The notes below the pieces were generated by a model, which was given only the letters and a program-made list of their open reading frames with translations, was not told the origin of the DNA and searched no databases. Shown here piece after piece: positions 56,186 to 64,000 of a DNA stretch of 64,000 nucleotides. Both the position numbers and the translations under genes were made by a program. The stretch spans positions 11,940,001 to 12,004,000 of the forward strand of contig CM070901.1 of NCBI GenBank assembly GCA_036417435.1. Reading direction: 5' to 3'. Each line of letters starts with the position of its first letter. Position 1 is the first letter of the stretch. The stretch comes from Inia geoffrensis (lineage: Eukaryota; Chordata; Mammalia; Artiodactyla; Iniidae).

Positions 56186-56425
56186 GTTTGGAAACTTTTT
56201 CTGTACAGGGCCAGATAGTGAATATTTAAGAATTGCAGGCCATATGGTCTCTGTTGCAACTGATCAACTCTAGCTGTTGCAGCAAAATAATAGCCACAGA
56301 CAAAATGTAAATGAATGACAATGGCTTTGGTCCAAGTAAACTTTATCTACCAAAACAGGCAGCAGAACAGATTTGGTTTGCAGATGGTGGTTTGCTGACC
56401 ACTGCTTCAGACAATAATTAGAGTA
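56186..56425. repeat. hAT-like non-autonomous DNA element
   Basis: The left end 'GGTGTTTGGAAACTTTTTCTGTACAGGGCCAGATAGTGAATATT' and the right end 'GGTTTGCTGACCACTGCTTC' are imperfect inverted repeats. The middle has 'GGCCATATGGTCTCTGTTGCAACTGATCAACTCTAGC' and 'GTAAACTTTATCTACCAAAACAGGC', a widespread mammalian hAT-type family. I am unsure of the family name. Confidence 0.68.
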
Positions 56426-56959
56426 ATTATGAATTTTTCCAATGTTTTTAATTTGTTTGATTAAAATATTACATAATTGAGATGCTTAATAACCCTGAAC
56501 CAAGTTTGAGCTACTGACATTCAGCAGAAAGTAAAATTTGTGTCCCAATGAAAAGACAGATAGTTATGATGACAGTAAAGTAAGATGTGCATTTATTTAC
56601 TGAGGCAATAACTACCCCTAATGATAGTGGTTTGAATAATTATATTGAAAAAATAGAAACATGGGAGTAATCTATATGCAGTGCGTTGTAATCCATTTTA
56701 TCATGAATTTGTTCTACCTGAAGTAAACATGCTGTATAAATTGTAGGCTGTCGAAAACCTCTGTATACATTGATTAATATCACTCCCTTACTTTGCAAAA
56801 GCATAAACTGAGCCATTCCTGTTCCATGTCTTTTACACATACTATTTTCTCTCTCTCTGGATTTTTCTTCTTCCATTCTCTTCCATGAAGGCGTTACACC
56901 ATGAAAACATTAATAATACAATAAGAAATAGAAACCCTGATTTAATGACAGGACTTCAG
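56426..56959. other. No gene recognised
   Basis: Non-coding. The minus frame at 56640-56876 has no recognisable domain. Confidence 0.4.
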
Positions 56960-57180
56960 CTCTTCGGAGAGGACTTCCCTGTCATCTTAGTGGCAGCTCC
57001 CCACCCCCTGTTGCTCTCTATTCATTATTTTGTTGAATTTCCATCAGAGCACTTTTCACTATGTGAAACTATCTTGTTTATTAGTTTGTTGCTTACCGTA
57101 CCCCAACTAAAAAGTAGGAACCTTGAGGAAGAATACTGTTTATAAGATTTACAGTGGTACCTGAAATGTGATTGGCCTTA
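56960..57180 (+). repeat. L2 LINE 3' fragment
   Basis: Blocks 'TTGCTCTCTATTCATTATTTTGTTGAATTTCCATCAGAGCACTTTTCACTATGTGAAACTATCTTG' and 'GTAGGAACCTTGAGGAAGAATACTG' follow the L2 3' order. The end is missing. The 86-aa plus frame here is not a gene. Confidence 0.6.
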
Positions 57181-58696
57181 AGGGGAAATTCTAAGTTTTC
57201 TGAAGGCAGTTATGTTCTGATTTTCTATCACAGATAACATCCATGCATTAGATAACACCTATCTAATGCATCCCAACCTAGAGAAGTTATTTACTGTGGA
57301 CAATCTATCAATTTTTGCTTTGGATTGTTTAAAAATGGCTTTGCTTTTCTTAAGTGTTTTCAATCATGGCTTTTGAATGTAGTAGGCTGAACAAAAGAAC
57401 ATCCTTCATCTTCAGAGATTAGATGTCCTTTAAGCTAATGGATAATTTTAGTCCTCAGAAATTCACCTATTCTATCGTAGTGTACAGGAAATTTTACTAT
57501 CCAAGCTTTTGGCTATTTCCTAAATTCATGTTCATGTTCCAGCATGAATTTCCACCTCCTACTGATCTTTTTGGAATAGCAAATAGAAAGGCAAATTGAT
57601 TTTAACTGGAGTGTCAATTCTCATGGATTGGTAGTGGCTGTTCAGAGCACTAAGGTGAGGTATGCTGTGAAGCTACATCTGGGTTCAGCTGGAAAGAGAA
57701 TGCCTTGGAGTATCAGCGATGTTGTTGGAGGGAGAAGAGAGATTGGGTACGTGATATGTATATAGCATATTTCACATCATTTAGAAAGAAGCATGATGTA
57801 TGATTCTAAGAGATTTTTTTGTAAAGCAAGTCAATTACTATTGTTTAACACTAGTGCTTTCCATTTTACATGCAAATTTACTTTGTTTTCTTTCTCTTTA
57901 CTGCTAGAATACAGATGTCCACTATGTTTCAGTCTTGCATTAGTTATTAATATGAGTATCTCTTGCTTGATCAAATTCTTAGACTAACACAGCCATAAAT
58001 AGATTAAAAGCTAAATGAACTATGTATTTTAATTCTATTTCATGTTGTTTTAAATAGTTACATAATAGTTATGAGGAAAAACAAATGTTAGCTGATGATA
58101 TATTAACAATATAGAAAATATGAGAACATAACTGAATGATAATGAAAATGGCATTAATATCAGATAATGTCTGGACATTTTTACTCCTATTACATTATTT
58201 ATCATGGATAGAAATATTTATATGGCCATCTGTTCAGTATCCAAAGTGCTGCATGTCATTAAGTCACTAATTTACTATCAGATGCAAAAAAAAAAAGGAT
58301 TCATACATCTTACGTTCCAACTATTTACTTATGTTAGGAAAGATGAAATAAAAATTCCTCTTAGAAGATGTAAACCCTTATGTAATAAAATCACTGTGAG
58401 AGTTACCTTCAATTGTAAAAATTCTAATTCCAAAAAAAAAAAAAATCTGATTCCATTTATACTGTTTTATTTCCATGCCACTGGTTGTGAAATCTATGAT
58501 AGGGAGTTTGGAGTCTACTAAGTCTAAAACAAAGAGATGTTGTGCAGTGACAAAGCAAAGACCTTGTCTGAAAGACTAAAAATACAAATCTATGATCATG
58601 ATAGAACAAAAGGTCACTATATCACTTAAATCCATTGGCTGTGAGCCTTGAGTCAGAGAGTCAAAACTTCTGGATTACACTGACCCCATAGACTGA
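57181..58696. other. No gene recognised
   Basis: AT-rich non-coding DNA. A runs at 58286-58297 and 58431-58445. Plus frames at 57793-57987 and 58204-58521 lack domains. Confidence 0.45.
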
Positions 58697-58820
58697 TTTT
58701 TTTTTTTTTTAATTTTAAATTTAGGCAGTTCCACATGGCTTGTGGGATTTTAGTTCCCTGACCAGGGATTGATCCCGGGCCCTTGGCAGTGAAAACACAG
58801 AATCCTAACCACTGGACAGC
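58697..58820 (-). mobile_element. Older tRNA-derived SINE, short, truncated head
   Basis: T run, then 'TTCCACATGGCTTGTGGGATTTTAGTTCCCTGACCAGGGATTGATCCCGGG', and 'AATCCTAACCACTGGACAGCC' where the head should continue. Same older type as 32973-33086. Confidence 0.8.
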
Positions 58821-61800
58821 CTAATTATTGTTTGCTTGAATTCCTTCATGAACATCACCACTAAATCATTATCTACTACAGAGGTTGTAGATTTTGATTT
58901 CAAGATTAATTTTTTACACCAAAGAAAAAGTCAAGTCATCAAAAATAATATCATTGTAAATGATTTAAAATGGACATTTTTAAAACAAAAAAATTAAGAT
59001 GAACATAAGACCAGTCATTTCCCAGAAAAGGTAATTGGCAAATATTAATGGGCTACCATAAACAATTATACACACACACACACCACTTTTGTTCCATTTT
59101 GCCTTAATTGGTGAAAATTTTTTGTTGCAAACTCATACCTCTCTGAATGCCAAAGTCTGTAAATCACTGAGATACTCTGAAATAGTCCTTATCATGTTTG
59201 CATAATGTAAGGTGTCAGAAATTTATTTTGTATGTCAGGCTGAAATACAACTTCTTACAACTTTAAGTTATAACTTCAAGCTCTACCTTTTGGGATCACC
59301 AACAAAGTCTAATGCATCTCTATGTAAAGGTTATCAAATATTTGAGAAATAGATCATATTTCCTGAATTTATTCCCTGGGTTATACCCTCCGATTCTCTC
59401 GACTTTCTGATTCTTTATTACCATGGTCGTATTCCATGAACACACACTTTTTTTTTCCAATGTCCCTCCTAAAATGTGATGTTCATAATGGCATAAATTT
59501 AATGACAAGGAAAAATATCTACAATCCAAGTACATGTATTCTAAAAAAAATACACTGTCTCTCAATTCTGATAAAAATCCAAAGTAAGGAAAGTATTTAC
59601 GGAGCATAGCCTGAAGGATTTGCGGTCCATACACTCATTAAATAATACTAAAATCTATTTTTGGATTAAATCCCACAATGAGGAAATTCCCAGAGGATTA
59701 TCCAAAACACTTCGGGCGTTGACCATGACAGAATCAGATTAAACTGAAAACATTAAAAGAAACAATCCTTGGAAATTTGCCATTCTTTTTCTTCCCCTAC
59801 TTTTAGTTGAATATGTTTATCATTACATCACTCCAGGTCCATTTAGGATGTGTCTCTCTTCAAACTGAGTGCAAGAAATCTTGGAGCCATATTTTTGGCT
59901 CACTACTTGGAATAGATGAGTACATCATTTCATCCCACATGTTTTGGGTGCAAGAGTAATACCTGGTTTAATCTCACTTTACATCCTTGATTCCCTTGCT
60001 TGTGCAAAACATTTTTCTAAAACCATCTCACGTTTCAAAAGGACAAATTGAGTAGTGAGTAAGAAAATAAAAGCAACTGTGAATTGCTTTCAGAACAGGA
60101 CACTGTACTAGGTAAAGTTACCCCTTTTATTCTTATAACACAATAAGACATGGTAATTAAATGAATTTGTGCACATAAAAGGTATTGAATCATCTGACAC
60201 AATAACTGGGCTCAGTTCAAGGGCGTTTCATTCACTTTCAGGCAGTTCGTGCTGGCTGTCAGCTTGGGCACTTTGTTTTCTCTCCACGATCTCACACACC
60301 ATTAGGCAGACTGACTTTTTCACAGTAAGGTAGTCTCATGGCTCTAAAAGGTCCAAAGTAGAACCCTAAAGACCTCTTGAAGACTAGCCCTAGGACCAGC
60401 CCTTCACGGTGCCATTTTTTTCCATATTCTATCAGCCAAAGCATGTCACAGGCCAGTCCAGATTTAAGGGAAGGGGAAGTGGATTTCACCTCTTCATTAA
60501 GAAGCAACAAAATCTCATTCCCAGTAAGCATGATACTAACGATGACATACAGTCATCTTTGACAACAATCTATCCCACTGCCACTAATGAACTTGAAATG
60601 TCATTGCAGAGAGAATAAAAGCAAGAAGTATCATTACAGGAAGTTGTCATGTTCCCAGAAGTGAAAAAGTTTTAGACGAAATAGGTAAAAGGCAGCCTGG
60701 AAGGAAAAGTAAAACATATCCGAACAATGCCATTGTGTATTATGGCCATTCATTTATTTTCACTGGGAACACATAAATCACAGATATAGGTAGGCCATCT
60801 ACTGCCTAATAAAAAGCTAAAGAAAGAAAATATAACTCTGATAATTGTTGCAATTTAAAATATTAAAAAGTGCTTTTTTCTTTTATCTTATTTAAATTCT
60901 ATAACTACTCTGAAAAGTAAATCGTATCATTGGTATTTTAAAAATGAGGAACATGAAATTAGGTAACTTGATAAAAAGCCTGGTCTGTTTTATTCTAAAT
61001 GAGTGAAAGCAGAAAAGGAAATGTGGTCCTAATCTGAGAATTGGGATGATGGAGCATATGGACCCTTTCCGGGGTTGTTTTTCCTTCACTTGACGCTAAA
61101 CCAGTAAACAAGCAAAATAGGAATACTATACATCCACACACAAGAATACCAGGAGGAGGATGCAGCTCCTCACATGGGGTGCCTGAAATTCAATAGTAAG
61201 TGTGGAATTTGGGGACCCTTTGAGTTGGAGGAACAAAGTAACTGCAGGTTTACTGCCTTATGTAACATTGACTGGCAAGTATCTACCTACTCCTATAAAA
61301 GGGTGTTCTTACTTTGCACTTTATACTCCTCTGTATTCTATTACCATGTCTCTGATTCTAAACTCTGTAGATTTTCGGTAAGAGTAAATTTCTTCCTTAT
61401 GAAAATTCTCTAATTTTTAATCTCCCATTAACTTTGAATTTATTTTCATAAGGGACATATTGTGTATCTAATTTTACAGCATCTCTGTGTCACTCTAATA
61501 AATTCCATGACAAATATGCTCATCTGCAAAGATCTCTGTTAAATCTAGCTAATGGATTTATAGAACTTTGTTCCTTTAGTATAATGCTTTAAAGTTATTT
61601 TGGGGGACTCTTGCATAGTAAAATATTTTGAGTGCAGGTAAGAAAACCATGTCCTCAAACGCTTCCCAGGTTCTCTTCTGAAATTTGGAAATATTTATAT
61701 AACATCTTATAGTAAGATGACTATTACTTTTCCAGGTCACTTATACCTAAAAATATTACAAAAAGCAAACACTGACCTTTTCTGAATTTGAACACAGAAG

Positions 61801-62865
61801 TTAAAAGCTTCCTTACTTTTGGTTCCTTGCTTTTTGGAGCATCTCCAGGGAAGCTCCGCTTCACTACAGATTGAGTGGGTTAACCTGTTGCCCTCAAGAC
61901 TATTTGTCTCTATGGAACTTACTCGTTCATCCTCAAAGGCACCTTTCCCTTCAAAGCCACGCAAGCAGAGAAGTTCTTATACAGAAAGAGAATTAATCAT
62001 GTATTTGTCATATTGCACACAAAATAAGTCATTTGATACAGTGGAGCAAACTGTTAGCTGTAAGTTAGCTAATTCCAGTAAAGTTTTACAATATGATGTT
62101 TGTCATAAGCTTCTTAGAAGACAGGGAAAATGGATGGTAAGGTGAAATGTTTTAATCTTCAATTTGCACAAGTGTAGCACTCAACCTCAAAAACACATTT
62201 GAAGGTAACTCTAGTAAGAAGGCAATATAATACGTAGACAACACATTATATTTCTATCAGGAAATATAATGATAGATATATACAATTCTACACATTTCTC
62301 TTAGATCCAATCTTGAATTATTTAAGTTCATACAGGTGCTAATAATTGGATGGGCTACAATTTATTTTGAATAATGAAAACTTTATTTTTTACTTAGATT
62401 CTCAGCAGTTTTAATTACTTAGCACATTATATCAATTGTTTTTCTCTTACCTAGAAAATAATCTTTGTGTGTGTTTTATCTTATTTTCTACAATTTGAGC
62501 TACTAACTACATTGAAATTTATGTAAGCAAATTTAGCCTCTTGCCCCATGAGGTTGCAGAGAAATAATTTGAAAATCTAAAGAACCATACTTCTCTTTAA
62601 ACAGCCTAAAGAGATATGGAAACATGAATTTCAGCCAAGAAAAGAAAAGGAGTAATGGGAAAATAAATTAATTTTAGAAGCTATACAGGATAAGTACCAG
62701 TAATTGGTAGGTATAATATTAGAGTAATTTAGAAATATACATTATTTTTAAGTGAGAACTCCTTCAAAGCTTTCGGCAACTACGCTTAGGTTCTTAAAGA
62801 CACAATTATCATACAATCACTTTTGAATAACTTTGTTCTCCTTGACTTCCAAGAGAAGTTGTTAT
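58821..62865. other. Largely unrecognised non-coding DNA
   Basis: About 4 kb without a convincing gene. A CA repeat lies at 59068-59083. The part 60890-61000 resembles a reversed MIR core weakly ('AAAAATGAGGAACATGAAATTAGGTAACTTG'). Frames at 59320-59634, 60292-60531 and 61819-62145 (104, 79 and 108 aa) carry no domain I can recognise. Confidence 0.45.
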
Positions 62866-62881
62866 AGAAAATAGTGGGTCA

Positions 62882-63119
62882 CTACCAAACGTAAAATAGA
62901 TAGCTAGTGGCAAGCAGCCGAATAGCACAGGGAGATCAGCTCGGTACTTTGTGACCACCTAGAGGGGTGGGATAGGGAGGGTGGGAGTGAGGGAGATGCA
63001 AGAGGGATGAGATATGAGAACATATATATATGTATAACTGATTCACTTTGTTATAAAGCAGAAACCAACACACTATTGTAAAGCAATTATACTCCAATAA
63101 AGATGTAAAAAAAAAAAAA
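62882..63119 (+). mobile_element. 5'-truncated young L1, 3' UTR only, with TSD
   Basis: It begins at 'CTACCAAACGTAAAATAGATAGC' and ends at CCAATAAAGATGT plus an A run. Perfect duplication AGAAAATAGTGGGTC at 62866-62880 and 63120-63134 (a further A may be shared). It carries GAATAGCACAGGGAGATCAGC and ACCACCTAGAGG, the variant of the 3432-3838 copy and not of the full-length L1. Confidence 0.95.
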
Positions 63120-63134
63120 AGAAAATAGTGGGTC

Positions 63135-63609
63135 AAATTTTTCAGAGTTAATGTATTGGAACAAGTTCTATATAGAATTATAATTCTCCAAAATTTGGGT
63201 GTTTTTATTTTGATACAACCACAACCTTCTGCTATTGAAAGAAAATAACAAAAAGCCTTTTTGTTCTTGAACTCCTTAAGAGTTAGTTTCCTAGATGATG
63301 CCCCTTCAAAACTGAACACTGTGATATGTACCAACTACAAATAAGGACAATCTCCTGTATACTGGTCACAATGCAGCCATTAAATAAGGTCATTAGCACT
63401 GATAAATTACTATAGTCTAATCCAAAGACTCCATCCAGGTTTTGTGAGTTTTCTTAATAATGCCCTTTATAGTAAATAGGGTCAAGCCAGTATCAGCTCT
63501 TATACTTAGCCGTTATGAACCTTTAAGGGGTTTTTGGTTGTGTGGTTTGGTTTGGTTTTTACTCTGGAGCAGTTGTTTGACTTTGCCGACCTTGACATTT
63601 TGAAGATTA
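63135..63609. other. No gene recognised
   Basis: Non-coding spacer between the L1 tail and a SINE. The minus frame at 62936-63334 mostly reads the L1 tail. Confidence 0.45.
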
Positions 63610-63624
63610 TAGACCAATTGTTTT

Positions 63625-63837
63625 TTTCTTGTTTTCATTTTTTTTGTGGTACGCGGGCCTCTCACTGCCGTGGCCTCTCCCATGGCGGAGCACAGGCTCC
63701 GGACGTGCAGGTTCAGCGGCCATGGCTCACGGGTCCAGCCGCTCCACGGCATGTGGGATCTTCCCCGACTGGGGCACGAACCCGCGTCCCCTGCATCGGC
63801 AGGCAGATTCCCAACCACTGCGCCACCAGGGAAGCCC
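63625..63837 (-). mobile_element. CHR SINE, young, with TSD
   Basis: T-rich left end, 'GTGGTACGCGGGCCTCTCACTGCCG', body, head 'CTGCGCCACCAGGGAAGCCC'. Perfect duplication TAGACCAATTGTTTT at 63610-63624 and 63838-63852. Frames of 64-101 aa over it are chance. Confidence 0.95.
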
Positions 63838-63909
63838 TAGACCAATTGTTTTATAGGATGTCCCCTAGATTACATTTATCTGAAATGTCTTCTTTTTTAA
63901 ATGTAGGTT

Positions 63910-64000
63910 ATAGGGAGAGTGGGAGGGAGGGAGATGCAAGAGGGAAGAGATATGGGGATATATGTATATATATAACTGATTCACTTTGTTATAAAGCAGA
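63910..64000 (+). mobile_element. 5'-truncated L1 tail, cut by the window end
   Basis: 'GGGAGAGTGGGAGGGAGGGAGATGCAAGAGGGAAGAGATATGG' and 'AACTGATTCACTTTGTTATAAAGCAGA' are L1 3' UTR. The copy starts very late in the UTR, and its end and TSD lie beyond 64000. Confidence 0.88.

Noticed and set aside
61819..62145. 108-aa plus-strand frame in otherwise unique DNA
   Set aside because: No recognisable domain, no promoter or exon signals that I can support, and length is compatible with chance in 64 kb.

Overview
The window looks like non-coding nuclear DNA of a cetacean, meaning a dolphin, porpoise or whale. The main evidence is about a dozen tRNA-derived SINEs of the CHR type, most of them GC-rich and little diverged with clear target-site duplications (TSDs). 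They carry the A-box-like TGGCGCAGTGG and the B-box-like GGTTCGTGCCC. The L1 3' ends are of the cetartiodactyl kind. MIR, L2, MER5A-like and MaLR-LTR relics confirm a placental mammal. I found no host protein-coding exon, tRNA, rRNA or CRISPR. Nearly all open frames outside the main L1 are chance frames inside SINEs and L1 relics.

The centrepiece is a full-length LINE-1 on the minus strand at about 23237-30575 (7.3 kb), bounded by a perfect 13-bp TSD. In the L1's own 5'->3' direction (right to left) it has a YY1-like motif at its 5' end and a CpG-rich 5' UTR of about 2.1 kb. That UTR holds a diverged 253-bp direct repeat and a long pyrimidine tract. Next come an uninterrupted ORF1 (301 aa), a 58-nt spacer, an uninterrupted ORF2 (1272 aa), a 3' UTR with a G-rich tract, AATAAA and an A-rich tail. 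ORF2 keeps its endonuclease, reverse transcriptase and cysteine motifs. ORF1p should coat the L1 RNA, while ORF2p nicks target DNA and reverse-transcribes. The same machinery is the likely source of the SINE insertions and the 5'-truncated L1 tails nearby.

Layout. 1-6.3 kb: two young 5'-truncated L1 tails, L2 and MIR. 6.4-9.2 kb: an old minus-strand L1 with a nested unassigned repeat, diverged LINE pieces and a MER5A-like element. 9.2-13.4 kb: mostly unrecognised sequence with one MIR. 13.4-16.8 kb: an L1 tail, a broken minus-strand L1 with a nested SINE, and a DNA-transposon relic with inverted ends. 17.7-19.6 kb: an L1 fragment, a possible LTR and a GC-richer repeat-like block. 21.1-21.5 kb: a long-form CHR SINE. 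23.2-30.6 kb: the intact L1. 31.2-34.1 kb: L2, then an old minus-strand L1 hosting two SINEs. 36.3-41.4 kb: three SINEs, LTR relics and a minute L1 tip inside a MaLR LTR. 44-49.4 kb: old L1 3' regions in both orientations, MIR and a CHR SINE. 50.5-55.6 kb: SINEs and L1 tails, some nested. 56-64 kb: a hAT-like relic, L2, an old SINE, a young L1 tail with a perfect TSD, a young SINE, and an L1 tail cut by the window edge.

Family names come from recognising sequence patterns, not from a database search. Boundaries of old repeats are approximate, often within tens of bases.
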